Shown here piece after piece: positions 1-10,645 of a DNA stretch of 64,000 nt. The position numbers and the translations under genes were made by a program. This DNA is from Corydoras sp. C115 (Eukaryota > Chordata > Actinopteri > Siluriformes > Callichthyidae), in assembly GCA_019802505.1 (NCBI GenBank), contig JAFMOC010000109.1:757501-821500 (forward strand), written 5' to 3'. Each line of letters opens with the position of its first letter. Position 1 is the stretch's first letter. Below the pieces are notes generated by a model that saw only the letters and a program-made list of their open reading frames with translations, was not told the DNA's origin and searched no databases.

Positions 1-792
1 ATAAGGGCTTTGTTTTCTTAGGATTTAATTGATTTCATTTGAGCTGCTGTTAATTAAAAATGGAAATGCGTATAACACGTGTTCTCTTATGAGTTCTTTC
101 TGGAAAACATTGTATTCCAATATGAAGCACCCGGATTCTTTGGTTATAGACTAAACTGTGAAGTATTAGGCTGTTGGAATTTAAATGAATTGGGTTTATA
201 CATTAGTATTAGAACGGTATTGACGTAAACTCTTTCTTTTGTCCACTCCATGACTCAAAACCACCACACGTTTATATTTTGGCCTGCCACATTTAGCTTT
301 GAACGAGATTGCATTGTCTGTCGCATTGTTGTGACAACCTTATTTAATAGCACGTTAAATTGCAGGAATGTTTGCTCACACATTTAAACAACGTGAGGTG
401 AGTGTTCTGCTCAATTGATGTGTAACAAAAATTTCTCTTACTCTAAATCACTCTATTACAATTCACACCTTATGAATTTTGAAATTCATAGTGGCAAATG
501 GATGTGCTATCACCAAAATATAAATAGATGGTATAACCTAAAAAAAAGTCTTTATTTGATCCCCTTAAGGGGTTTGCTGACCAGAAACCCCTCACCATAA
601 CACTTAAAATGTAAGGTAATTTTTTAAATTTTTTGTTAAATGTATAATAAAACAGGTACTTTAATCTGATTGGCTGAGCCGTTTGTCCAGCCTTGACATT
701 CTTGACAATAACACACAATTGTGAGCACTTCACATTCGTATGTGTGATTACTTTATTTAAAGTCATAAATACAGATTAAAATGTTGTGGCTG
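1..792. other. AT-rich non-coding stretch, probable msra intron
   Basis: No exon recognised. Around 655-760 the sequence resembles, in inverse orientation, the dispersed repeat at 31490-31690 (shared words GATTGGCTGAGCCGTTTGTC and the complement of GACATTATTGACAATAACAC). The msra terminal exon further right makes this most likely intron, by inference. Confidence 0.4.
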
Positions 793-1150
793 GGCGGCAC
801 AGTGGCTTAGTGGTTAGCACGTTCGCCTCTCAGCACTAGGGATTCCCGGTTCGAATCCCCATCTGGGTGGAGTTTCCATGTTCTCCCCGTGTCTGCTTGG
901 GTTTCCTCCGGGTTCTCCGGTTTCCTCCCACAGTCCAAAAACATGGATCAAGTCAATTGAATTCTCAAAAATTGCCCCATATAGAGTGCGTCTGTGTGAG
1001 TGAGTGTGTGCCCAGCGATGAATTGGCGCCCTGTCCTGGGTCTATCTGCCCAGTGCCCGAGACGTTCTCCCCTGGATGGGCATGGGGAACTCCACCGCGA
1101 CCCTAATAGAGGATAAAGCGGGAGATAATGAATGAATGAATGAATGAATA
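793..1150 (+). mobile_element. V-SINE, full length, young
   Basis: This copy serves as the type for the family here. A tRNA-like head carries an A box (TGGCTTAGTGG) and a perfect B box (GGTTCGAATCC), the pol III internal promoter. The V-SINE core follows (GTTTCCATGTTCTCCCCGTG, then TCCGGTTTCCTCCCACAGTC), then the young-class motif GTCAATTGAATTCTC, a LINE-like 3' part ending GGATAAAGCGGGAGATAATG, and an (AATG)n tail. TSD TTGTGGCTG lies at 784-792 and 1151-1159. Confidence 0.93.
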
Positions 1151-1159
1151 TTGTGGCTG

Positions 1160-3683
1160 TTCTGTGTTCTGTTAATAGGCCACTGGATGGAATTATTATT
1201 TTTTTGATTGTCTATGAAACCGATGTCCTGTTACATAGCGATCAATGTTCACTTTAAAAACCGGACTAGATTACATCGCAGGAGACCAGTTTATTAATTA
1301 TTTTGTTTTCAAAACACGCATTTAGAAGTTAAACCTTGGTTTTTTTCATTTTAATGTGTTTGTAACTATTGTAAAAGCAATGAGTCAGAAGAGGTTGTGT
1401 CTTATTGTGAATAAAGACGTGTAACTTTACTGTGCTATGCATAATAACCTCTTTCTTGTGATTTATTCACAATAATAAACACCCACTCGTGCCTTATTGC
1501 TTTAGTATTATATGCCACTTTTAACTATATAGCAGAAATTCAGCAAAACCCTTTACTTTCCCTTTATTCTTTCCTTCATTTTTCACATGCCCAGAGTAAG
1601 GTGCTAAACTATATACCTTAATACAGAGCTACCAGAGACCTTTCATGATACAGAAAATAAGAGGAAAACCCAGGTTCTTCACATTTGCTCTTCGACTTTA
1701 GTTATCTGTCATTTAAAAACTTTTGAGAGTCTGCCATAAAATAATGAGGAGACACTGACTTGAAAGCACTTCTAGTACTTTAGAAATAATAACCTATATA
1801 TATATATTTTTTTTTTTTATCAGTCATTTTATCTAAGCATGCGCTGTATCATAGTATTAAGTATGTCTTATTTATTTTATGCTCCAAATTTACAATGTAA
1901 ATACTTCTTTGTAGTACAGTCATAATAGACACCAGAAATCTAACCTTAAAAACTTCCTATCAAGAATCATGAGTTTAAAAACTCTGGTCTTCAAGAGTCC
2001 ACTTTATGAGCCTGCCTCAGCCCTGCTAATAACCCCCCGTGAAGAATTTTGGGATGATCTTGGTCTCCACACATTGCACAAGTGCCTGACTTCACAGACC
2101 ACCCTCTGACACACTCCTAAATCACATGAAGACCCTCATTAAAAAAAGTGAAAGTATTGTAGCTCTAAAGGAGGCGTGTGCTACAGCGGCACAGTTCCAT
2201 TTTAGTATTATAGTATTATCGTATGCGCATTCTGTATCCAGTTCCAGCCTTTTGCTTTGTATACGGAACCCGTGTACATCCATGTGAATTTGGAGAACCC
2301 TCTGTTTAAAGAAGCAATTTAATTTTCACTGTTTTTCCAGAGCCAGAGATCATTTTATAATTAGGAAATGGCTGAGTTATGTGAAGTGGAAAGAGTCGAG
2401 AGGAAAAGCTGTGCATGATAAAGAGGCGCGCACTCCATCACACACAAATTTGAATGCATACACACTTTAGCTTCCATTCTTAATCGCGCTACACCAGACC
2501 AGTGAAATCAACTTGGTGGTAAAATAGAGTGGATAATTTGGTGCTGGTTAAGCTGCTGTTTCTCAGACAGCCTTAAGCTTCGTACACACGCGCAACTGCA
2601 TGCGCACACATTTCGAAATAAATTATTAACCCATAGCTCCTCTTTATCTCACTGTTTCTCCAAACTTCATAATTTAAAAGGGGAGAGAGAGAGCGAGGGA
2701 GAGAGAGGAATAGCGAGAGACTGAGCACAAGGGGCAGAGGAGCTTATTGAAGTGCTGGGGAGGAGGGGACTAATGAAATGTAGAAATTTGCCCAACATCA
2801 AAGGGTTTTTATTCTGCAGCTAGAGAGAAGAAGCACAAACAGTATGGAAGACAGATCATGAGATCAGTTTCGTTGAGAGGGCTCTGATTTGTTGAGTGGG
2901 TGATGAAGGCATGGGGCTTGGACCTCAAATGAATTTCATCTTGGTGTGGGTCCCCAGTACCGCACCTTTACCTGGGGTTCTGTGCCTCGTGTCATGTTTG
3001 TGAGTATGGCTTTACCAAAGGATCATTAGTGAAACGGCTTGGCACATTTGATTAAATGGGTTGGTTGAAAAACAAACAGCCTTCTCACTGAAGTCTTCCT
3101 CACTCCTACCGTGTGTGCATACATGGTTGCATCTTCAGCTTTATAAATACAGTTTAATACCCAAAACATTAATTCACAATTCATATTATTATACACTATG
3201 TATACTGTCTATATTAAAGCACTAAGACATGAGAGGGCAGCATTATTGTGAATCAATAACAGGAAAGCAAAGAGGGGCTTTCCTCATGCCCATTCAGGAG
3301 AGAACATTTCGGATTCAGTTCAGATACTCTCAGGACAGGGTGCCAATCCATCACTGGGCACATTCTATCTATGGGTAATTTAGATAGGGGCAATTTAGAG
3401 CAGCCAGTTCACCTTGAATATATGTTTTGGGCTGTATTGTTTTAGGACGGGGGGGGGGGGGGGTGTGGGGGCTGGGTTTAATTCATAAAGGTGTTTATTT
3501 GAAACAATATTATAAAAGATCTGAAATTCCGTGACGTAATCGGTTTTTAAAGTGAACATTGATCGCTGAGTAACAGGATACAAGCTTTGTGCGCATCAGG
3601 TCGCTGTTTGAGCTCGCTGTTTATATTCATCTGTATTTCCTTTAATGGTTGATGATTTAAAATAATGTTCTACTTTCAATACA

Positions 3684-3717
<34 letters not shown>
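1160..3717. other. Non-coding stretch with TIR-repeat pieces, no gene seen
   Basis: No exon is supported. Pieces of a terminal-inverted-repeat family occur at about 1390-1515 (ending GTGCCTTATTGCTTTAG) and 3215-3270 (AAAGCACTAAGACATG). The block 1222-1265 is repeated inverted at about 3540-3585 (core AAAGTGAACATTGATCGCT). A purine-rich run, GGGGAGAGAGAGAG type, lies at 2680-2720. A V-SINE remnant is visible around 3285-3420. Confidence 0.5.
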
Positions 3718-3719
<2 letters not shown>

Positions 3720-3850
3720 TCCATTATCTTCCGCTTTATCCTCTATTAGGGTCAAGGGCGGGTTCCCCATGCCCATCCAGGGGAGAACGTTTCGGGCGCT
3801 GGGCAGATACACCCAGGATAGATTATTATTATTATTATTATTATTATTAT
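3684..3850. repeat. (TTA)n microsatellite split by a SINE fragment
   Basis: TTA runs occur on both sides (about 3684-3717 and 3825-3850) of a 5'-truncated minus-strand V-SINE fragment at 3718-3819. The fragment runs from its tail (CATCCATTATCTTCC) to ACACCCAGGA. The simplest reading is SINE retroposition into the microsatellite, so the target duplication is itself TTA repeat. Confidence 0.7.
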
Positions 3851-4165
3851 TTAATACATATAAAAATGTGAAGCGGTCATTGTTGTCAATAATGTCCTTT
3901 AAATGTACCTCTGGAGTTAGGAGGCTGTTGATTGAAAATCTCAGATCGCCAACTTGTTTTTGATTTCTTTTTAGCTTGGACATTCTTTTTAGCTTGGTTC
4001 CTTACTTCATAAAACTCCCTCAGTATTTATTACAGTATTATTAAATAAGCAAATTATCATTAATAATATTATTATTAAATATGCTTACTGTGCTTCGTGC
4101 TCATTTGGCTGCTGTGGAAATGAGATCGTAACCCTGTAGAATTAAACTTTTATAAACCTCAACCT

Positions 4166-4518
4166 GTGCGGCACGGTGGCTTAGTGGTTGCATGTTCGCC
4201 TCTAGAGATTCCCGGTTCGAATCCCAATCTGGGTAAAGTTTCCATGTTCTCCCCGTGTCCGCGTGGGTTTCCTCTGGGTTCTCCGGTTTCCTCCCACAGT
4301 CCAAAAACATGGATCAAGTCAATTGAATTCTCCAAATTGCCCCATATAGAGTGTGTCTGTGTGAGTGAGTGTGTGCCCAGCGATAGATTGGCGCCCTGTC
4401 CTGGGTGTATCTGCCCAGCGCCCGAGACGTTCTCCCCTGGATGGGCATGGGGAACCCCCCCCTCCCCCCACGACCCTAATAAAGGATAAAACGGAAGATA
4501 ATGGATGGATGGATGGAT
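4166..4518 (+). mobile_element. V-SINE, near full length, young
   Basis: Complete head, core and tail with a short deletion between the A and B boxes (head reads CCTCTAGAGATTCCCGG) and a C-rich insertion before the terminal GACCCTAATAAAGG. The tail is (ATGG)n. No clear target duplication found. Confidence 0.9.
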
Positions 4519-5161
4519 AGTTACAACAAATATTAAAGCTCAACCTTAAAATCACTGTGGGTCCTCAGTCCAGAAAATCAGGACCCTAGACCGTGTACAA
4601 CCCCCGTATCCACTTTAACAAGTTTCAGAATAATAATCTTTTATTAATAATCCAGCCCTTTTATTTGCTCTTAATTATGAAGCCTGATCCTGTGTACAGT
4701 CACTTAAAATGTCCTTAATTACCTCCTGTAATATGTCCAAGGACATTTAAATGTTACCTGTACCCTCAGGTGTGCAGCTGCTATAGTTGATATTCAGTGC
4801 TGAGCTTACGTGTTAAAATAAATAAATAAAATAAAAATAAATGTAAAAACACACACATGAATCAGGGATTATTGTACTTTTCGTAGCAGAAAAGCAAAAT
4901 TGATTTTGCCATGAAAATATATTTAACCATTTTGACCTGTGAGCGTTTATGCACTGTTCGTATTATGGGATTTATTTGCACAATCTCCACATCAGTTTTA
5001 TGCTCAGTAGAACAGGATCGTGGTCAGTGTGCAGATTTGTACTGTACACTTCTGCATGACCATGGAGTCCCGAGAGCTCACATCTCCATCTAGAGGAAGA
5101 AGTGTGGAACTGCAATGTTACACAGCTCTAAACGAATTTTCACATTATATTCCTTGTAACT

Positions 5162-5502
5162 CATTCATTCATTCATTCATTATCTTCCGCTTTATCCTCT
5201 ATTAGGGTCGTGGGGGGTTCCCCATGCCCATCCAGGGGAGAACGTTTCGGGCTCTGGGCAGATAGACCCAGGACAGGATGCCAATCTTTCGCTGGGCACA
5301 CACTCACTCACACAGACACACTCTATATGGGGCAATTTGGAGAATTCAATTGACTTGATCCATGTTTTTAGACTGTGGGAGGAAACTGGAGAACCCGGAG
5401 GAAACCCACGCGGACACAGGGAGAAGATGGAAACTCCACCCAGATTGGGATTCGAACTGCGTTGAGAGGAGAACATGCTAACCACTAAGCCACCGTGCCG
5501 CC
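5162..5502 (-). mobile_element. V-SINE, right-hand half of a dimer
   Basis: Minus-strand copy with its (AATG)n tail at the left and head at about 5502. The 13-bp TSD ATTCCTTGTAACT (5149-5161) borders only this left edge. The matching repeat is found after the next copy, so both copies share one duplication. Confidence 0.9.
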
Positions 5503-5838
5503 ATGTCCATCCATTATCTTCCACTTTATCCTCTATTAGGGTAGCGGGGGGGTTCCCCATGCTCATCCAGGGGAGAACGTTTCGGGCGCTGGGCGGATAC
5601 ACCCAGGACAGGACGCCAATCTATCACTGGGCACACACCCACTCACACAGACACACTCTATATGGAGAATTCAATTGACTTGTTCCATGTTTTTGGACTG
5701 TGGGAGGAAACCGGAGAACCCGGAGGAAACCCACGCGGACACGGGGAGAACATGGAAACTCCACCCAGATGGGGATTCGAACCGGGAATCCCCAGTGCTG
5801 AGAGGAGAACATGCTAACCACTAAGCCACCGTGCCGAC
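5503..5838 (-). mobile_element. V-SINE, left-hand half of a dimer
   Basis: Second minus-strand copy immediately following the first in the same orientation, with its own (ATGG) tail at the junction. TSD ATTCCTTGTAACT follows at 5839-5851. It lacks the CCCCATATAG piece of the young consensus. Confidence 0.9.
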
Positions 5839-5905
5839 ATTCCTTGTAACTTTTTAAAAATGTATTTTGCTCTGTTTTTGAGAACTGTGTCACTTTTCTT
5901 TTTAA

Positions 5906-5908
<3 letters not shown>

Positions 5909-5939
<31 letters not shown>
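5909..5939. repeat. (GT)n microsatellite
   Basis: About 15 uninterrupted GT units. Confidence 0.9.
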
Positions 5940-5942
<3 letters not shown>

Positions 5943-6244
5943 GTTTGAGTGTGTTTGGTTTGAACTGTTGTTCAAAGCCAGGGCTGTGTTTTAGGGACCC
6001 CGGTGGACATGCTTTGATGTGGCCCCTGGAGAGAGCTAGTGTATTGCACATTTTATGTCCATGAGCGTTCTAAATGCTCTACCTTTGAACACATGAGCAC
6101 GCATACAGGTTTTCCCCTATGAGTTCTGTGGACATTCCCGTCAGACAGTCGTCTTTATTCTATTGATGACATTTTTTTTTTTAGGTTTCTGTTTTTTTTC
6201 TTTGTTTCTTTTGTATCTTTTATATTTTTATTCAGTTCATTTTT

Positions 6245-6540
6245 CATCCATCCATTCATTATCTTCTGCTTTATCCTCTATTAGGGTCACGGGGGGGACA
6301 TCCAGGGGAGAACGTCTCGGGCGCTGGACAGATACACCCAGGACAGGGCGCCAATTTATCACTCGGCACACACTCTGTATGGGGCAATTTGGAGAATTCA
6401 ATTGACTTCTGGGAGGAAACCGGAGAACCCGGAGGAAACCCACGCGGACGCGGGGAGGACATGGAAACTCTACCCAGATTGGGATTCGAACCGGGAATCC
6501 CTAGCGCTGAGAGGAGAACATGCTAACCACTAAGCCAGCG
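6245..6540 (-). mobile_element. V-SINE with internal deletions
   Basis: Tail at the left (CATCCATTCATTATC), head at the right (AACCACTAAGCCAGCG). Short deletions remove the GTTCCCCATGCC piece and the GATCCATGTTTTTGG piece relative to other young copies. Confidence 0.85.
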
Positions 6541-6554
6541 TGTATGTTAAAGTT

Positions 6555-6815
6555 AAAATGGTGTTTAAGTGTTCTTCCTGTGTATGTCTGGGTTTTCTCC
6601 AGGTTCTCCGGCTTTCCTCCACAGTTCCAAAACATGGATTCAAGGTGAATTGGCTGCTCTAAATTGCTCTCAAATAGTTTCTGTCTATGTGGATGTTGCA
6701 CCCAGCGATGGATTACTGCTTTGTAAGAGGTGTATCTGCCCAGCGCCCGAAACGTTCTCCCCTGGAACACACATATAACCCTGTTAGAGGAGTGAGTGGA
6801 AGATAAAGGGATGAG
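6555..6815 (+). mobile_element. V-SINE, old class, 5' truncated
   Basis: Diverged copy with the old-class junction GGATTCAAGGTGAATTGGCT in place of the young GATCAAGTCAATTGAATTC. The 3' end is degraded (AGATAAAGGGATGAGG). Confidence 0.75.
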
Positions 6816-6853
6816 GTAATGTTTACAATGATTTAATAAGAATAAGTAAAAAA

Positions 6854-6873
6854 TGTGTGTGTGTGTGTGTGTG

Positions 6874-6967
<94 letters not shown>

Positions 6968-6968
6968 T
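6854..6968. repeat. (GT)n-(AT)n compound microsatellite
   Basis: About 11 GT units pass into roughly 45 AT units with one GT interruption. A V-SINE follows immediately. Confidence 0.9.
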
Positions 6969-6974
6969 AGTTTC

Positions 6975-7330
6975 GACGGCACGGTGGCTTAGTGGTTAGC
7001 ACGTTCTCCTCTCAGCGCTAGGATTCCCGGTTCGAATCCCCATCTGGGTGGAGTTTCCATGTTCTCCCCGTGTCTGCGTGGGTTTCCTCCGGGTTCTCCG
7101 GTTTCCTCCCACAGTCCAAAAGCATGGATCGAGGTCAATTGAATTTTCAAAATTGCCCCTTATAGAGTGTGTCTGTGTGAGTGAGTGAGTGAGTGTGTGC
7201 CCAGTGATGGATTGGCGCCCTGTCCTGGGTGTATCTGCCCAGCGCCCGAGATGTTCTCCCCAGGGCATGGGGAACCCCACCGCGACCCTAATAGAGGATA
7301 AAGCGGGAGATAATGAATGAATGAATAAAT
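6975..7330 (+). mobile_element. V-SINE, full length, young
   Basis: Complete copy directly after the AT microsatellite. A-box and B-box are intact, the tail is (AATG)n, and a second copy in the same orientation begins a few bases later. Confidence 0.9.
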
Positions 7331-7336
7331 ATATAG

Positions 7337-7663
7337 TGTCACGGTGGCTTAGTGGTTAGCATGTTCTCCTCTCAACACTAGGGATTCCCGGCTCAAATCC
7401 CAATCTGGGTGTTCTCCCCGTGTCCGCGTGGGTTTCCTCCGGGTTCTCCGGTTTCCTCCCACAGTCCAAAAACATGGATCAAGTCAATTGAGTTCTTGCC
7501 CCATATAGAGTGTGTCTGTGTGTGAGTGTGTGCCCAGTGATAGATTGGCGCCCTGTCCTGGGTCTATCTGCCCAGCGCCTGAAACATTCTCCCCTGGATG
7601 TGCAGGGGGAACCCCACCACGACCCTAATAGAGGATAAAGCGGAAGATAATGGAAGGATGGAA
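7337..7663 (+). mobile_element. V-SINE, near full length, young
   Basis: Starts TGTCACGGTGGCTTAG. The B box is mutated (GGCTCAAATCC), so pol III competence is doubtful. It may share flanking AAATATATA repeats with its left border. Confidence 0.85.
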
Positions 7664-7669
7664 AAAAAT

Positions 7670-8299
7670 ATATATGTTAAAAAGCTTTCACAAGCGTTGC
7701 TACTGCAGAGACACTCACTAGATCTACTAGATTCTCTGATCACTAAACACTGTTTTGATAGAGCCATTGTGTTTGCTAAAGAACAGCCCCATTTGTCGTC
7801 TCCGGTGGATAGTTCTCCATGGTACAGTAAGTAGCTCACACTGTAATTAAGAGCTTGATCTTTGAAAATGAAGTCAGTATTCTGAAATATGCCTCTAAAT
7901 GCAAAATGATCAGCTGTTTCAGATAATTAAGTCTGTTGATTACAGTGTCTGCTAGTCGGTTGTTTGCTGAGTTAACCCTTAGATTTTCAGCACCTGTAAT
8001 GGAAATGTCGACGGAGCCGTTGTTCAGCTGCTACAGAAAGCCACAGTCCTGCATGGGCACAACCGTTTCCTAATTAGTGTTCACACCTCATTATGCGCCG
8101 CTGGAAATCAGCTTAATAGCGATCATCAGTTTTGATACACAGTTAAAGACCTGTGACCACGGGATTTTCAGTGTGTCAGCGTCTTTATGGAAACGCACAT
8201 TTTAGCTGACCGTCACCACTTTTTGTTGTCCAGACAATGGAAACCCCATGACAGTATCTGTATGGGCTTCAGGTAAAATTAAAGTCACAGCCAAAACTT
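7670..8299. other. Single-copy-looking non-coding stretch
   Basis: No repeat or exon recognised. Confidence 0.4.
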
Positions 8300-8311
8300 C
8301 GCTGAGAATGT

Positions 8312-8655
8312 CATTCATCCATTATCTTCCGCTTTATCCTCTATTAGGGTCGTGGGGGGTTCCCCATGCGCATCCAGGGGAGAACGTTTCGGGTGCTGGG
8401 TAGATACACCCAGGACACGGCGCCAATCTATCGCTGGGCACACACTCACTCACACAGACACACTCTATTGGGGCGATTTGGAGAACTCAATTGACTTGAT
8501 TCATGTTTTTAGACTGTGGGAGGAAACCGGAGAACCCGGAGGAAACCCACGCGGACACGGGGAGAACATGGAAACTCCACCCAGATGGGGATTCGAACCG
8601 GGAATCCCTAGTGCTGAGAGGAGAACATGCTAACCACTAAGCCACCGTGCTGCCC
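8312..8655 (-). mobile_element. V-SINE, full length, young
   Basis: Tail at the left, head at 8655. A perfect 12-bp TSD CGCTGAGAATGT flanks it at 8300-8311 and 8656-8667. Its head and right flank form the outer end of the left arm of an inverted duplication (mate at 10072-10167). Confidence 0.93.
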
Positions 8656-8692
8656 CGCTGAGAATGTATCATTATAAAATGCCATGGTAATC

Positions 8693-9027
8693 AAAGCTGG
8701 TGGCATAGTGGTTAGCATGTTCTCCTCTCAGCACTAGGGATTCCCGGTTCGAATCCCCATCTGGGTGGAGTTTCCATGTTCTCCCCGTGTCCGCGTGGGT
8801 TTCCTCCGGGTTCTCCGGTTTCCTCCCACAGTCCAAAAACATGGATCGAGTCAATTGAGTTCTCCAAATTGCCCCATATAGAGTGTGTCTGTGTGAGTGA
8901 GTGTGTGCCCAGTGATGGATTGGCACCCTGTCCTGGGTGTATCTGCCCAGCGCCCGAGATGTTCTCCCCTGGATGGGCATGGGGACCCCCCCCACGACCC
9001 TAATAGAGGATAAAGATAAAGGATGGG
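8693..9027 (+). mobile_element. V-SINE, young, inside an inverted-duplication arm
   Basis: Head TGGTGGCATAGTGG (A box changed), B box intact, 3' end GAGGATAAAGATAAAGG. The 38 bp between this copy and the one at its left reappear inverted near 10074-10112. Confidence 0.88.
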
Positions 9028-9057
9028 TAATCCATTGTGTCATCATTGACATACACT

Positions 9058-9238
9058 TACATGCGGGTAGAACGTTTGGGGCGCTTGGCCGGTATATTCA
9101 GGACAGTGCAGCGATCCGTTGCTGGACACATATTCACTCACACAGACACACACAGTATACAGGGGTAATTTAGATGGTGGACAATTTTAGAACATTCACT
9201 TTACCTTGAATCCATGTTTTCGGACTGTGGGAGGAAAC
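9058..9238 (-). mobile_element. V-SINE, old class, fragment
   Basis: Diverged minus-strand middle section (GTAGAACGTTTGGGGCGCTT through GACTGTGGGAGGAAACC) with the old-class junction ACCTTGAATCCATG. Confidence 0.7.
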
Positions 9239-9240
9239 CT

Positions 9241-9531
9241 ACACGGTTCCCCATGCCCATCCAAGGGAGAACGTTTCGGGCACTGGGCAGATACACCCTG
9301 GACAGGGGGCCAATCCATCGCTGGGCACACACTCACTCACACAGACACACTCTATATGGGGCAATTTGGAGAACTCGATTGACTTGATCCATGTTTTTGG
9401 ACTGTGGGAGGAAACCGGAGAACCCGGAGGAAACCCACGCGGACACGTGGAGAACATGGAAACTCCACCCAGATGTGGATTTGAACCGGGAATCCCTAGT
9501 GCTGAGAGGAGAACATGTTAAGCACTAAGCA
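9241..9531 (-). mobile_element. V-SINE, 3' truncated
   Basis: Minus-strand copy starting at GGTTCCCCATGCCC with no (AATG) tail and running to the head (AAGCACTAAG). It abuts the older fragment directly. Confidence 0.85.
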
Positions 9532-9534
9532 CAT

Positions 9535-9812
9535 CTGTGAGTCATTTGATTCATTTTCGCGAACACTTTCGATGAATCAGTTCAAGAAACGAATCAAAAC
9601 TCATCAGGCAGAAGTTGAGTCCCGTTGCAGGTTTATCATGTACAACTGGTTCGATTTCTGTAAGAAAAAAAAAATAAGCGAGATTGTAGACAATGGACAG
9701 TGGAGCAATAAGGGGGCGTTTCCAAACTTTTGACTGGTTATGTATGTTGAAATGAAGTTTATGCAAGACATGATGCATGCAGGGTTATGTGGACCTTCCC
9801 CACTGATCTTCC
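9535..9812. repeat. Dispersed-repeat end and single-copy sequence
   Basis: Bases 9685-9745 carry the end motif CCAAACTTTTGACTGG of the dispersed family also seen at 21380-21750, 23385-23665 and 56390-56620. The rest is unrecognised. It forms the spacer of the inverted duplication. Confidence 0.5.
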
Positions 9813-9814
9813 GC

Positions 9815-10074
9815 GCCCTCCACTTTATCCTCTATTAGGGTCGCGGTGGGGTTCCCCATGCCCATCCAGGGGAGAAAATTTCGGGCGCTGGGCAGATACA
9901 CCCAGGACAGGGCGCCAATCTATCACTGGGCACACACTCACTCACACAGACACACTCTTTATGGGGCAATTTGGAGAACTCAATAGACTTGATCCATGTT
10001 TTTGGACTGTGGGAGGATTTGAACCAGGAATCCCTATTGCTGAGAGGAGAACATGCTAACCACTAAGCCACCGG
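9815..10074 (-). mobile_element. V-SINE with internal deletion
   Basis: Minus-strand copy in which GACTGTGGGAGG joins directly to ATTTGAACC, removing about 75 bp of the core. It is the inverted counterpart of the copy at 8693-9027 and lies in the right arm of the inverted duplication. Confidence 0.85.
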
Positions 10075-10116
10075 CTTTGATTACCATGGCATTTTATAAT
10101 GATACATTCTAAGCGG

Positions 10117-10401
10117 GGCGGCACGGTGGCTTAGTGGTTTGCATGTTCTCCTCTCAACACTAGGGATACCAATCTATCACTGGACACACACTCACTCACA
10201 CAAACACACTCTATATGGGACAATTTAGAGAACTCAATTGACTTGATCCATGTTTTTGGACTGTGGGAGGAAACCGGAGAACCCGGAGGAAACCCACGTG
10301 GACACGGGAAGAACATGGAAACTCCACCCAGATGGGGATTCGAACCGGGAATCCCTAGTGCTGAGAGGAGAACATGCTAACCACTAAGCCACCATGCTGC
10401 C
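10117..10401. mobile_element. Chimeric V-SINE: plus head joined to minus body
   Basis: Bases 10117-10167 are a plus-strand SINE head. They break in GGGATAC into a minus-strand body that runs back to a second head ending at 10401. The two heads form a potential stem of about 50 bp. The plus head belongs to the right arm of the inverted duplication, so the join may be its breakpoint. Confidence 0.8.
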
Positions 10402-10471
10402 TTAATTCCCTACATATTGTTTAATTTTTGTTTAATTCTTGTTTTCTTCTTGGTTTCTCTTTCTCCCTCAG

Positions 10472-10645
10472 GCTCTGACAGGGAAAGGTCTGGGCACGAT
10501 CACCACCGAAATCAGAAACAACCCCGTCTTTTACTACGCCGAGGATTACCATCAGCAGTATCTGCACAAGGTGCCTGATGGCTACTGTGGGCTTAAGGGC
10601 ACAGGGGTCACCTGCTCCTTCAACCCCAACAGGGATGAACTTTGA
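10472..10645 (+). CDS. msra: Methionine sulfoxide reductase A, terminal coding exon
   Basis: MsrA reduces methionine-S-sulfoxide in free and protein form, using thioredoxin through C-terminal recycling cysteines. The exon starts after a strong acceptor (TTCTCCCTCAG at 10471) in phase 0 and encodes 57 residues then TGA. The family hallmarks YYAEDYHQQYL and GYCGL-GTGV are present. The two recycling cysteines (bovine Cys218 and Cys227) are kept, in GYC and VTC, with the usual spacing. The catalytic GCFWG motif belongs to an upstream exon outside the window; I found no other msra exon here, so the left 10 kb is probably its last intron. The C-terminus is unlike the mammalian one: it ends Asn-Arg-Asp-Glu-Leu, an RDEL tail that resembles an ER-retrieval signal. 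Whether this is usual in fish MsrA I cannot say. Confidence 0.9.
   Translation, partial: ALTGKGLGTITTEIRNNPVFYYAEDYHQQYLHKVPDGYCGLKGTGVTCSFNPNRDEL

Noticed and set aside
793..1150. tRNA gene from the A and B boxes
   Set aside because: The tRNA-like head is the SINE promoter; it lacks a complete cloverleaf and recurs in every full copy.
4166..4489. Conserved protein family recurring across the window
   Set aside because: The recurrent peptide (around SKLPHIECVCVSECVPSD) is the translated V-SINE, not a gene family.
6854..6968. CRISPR-like or regularly spaced repeats
   Set aside because: Microsatellites and scattered SINEs of a eukaryotic genome; no spacer-repeat structure.
1..10471. Further msra exons upstream of 10472
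   Set aside because: Looked for the preceding conserved segment of MsrA (around its NDxGxQYRS motif) and did not find it; short exons could still be missed.
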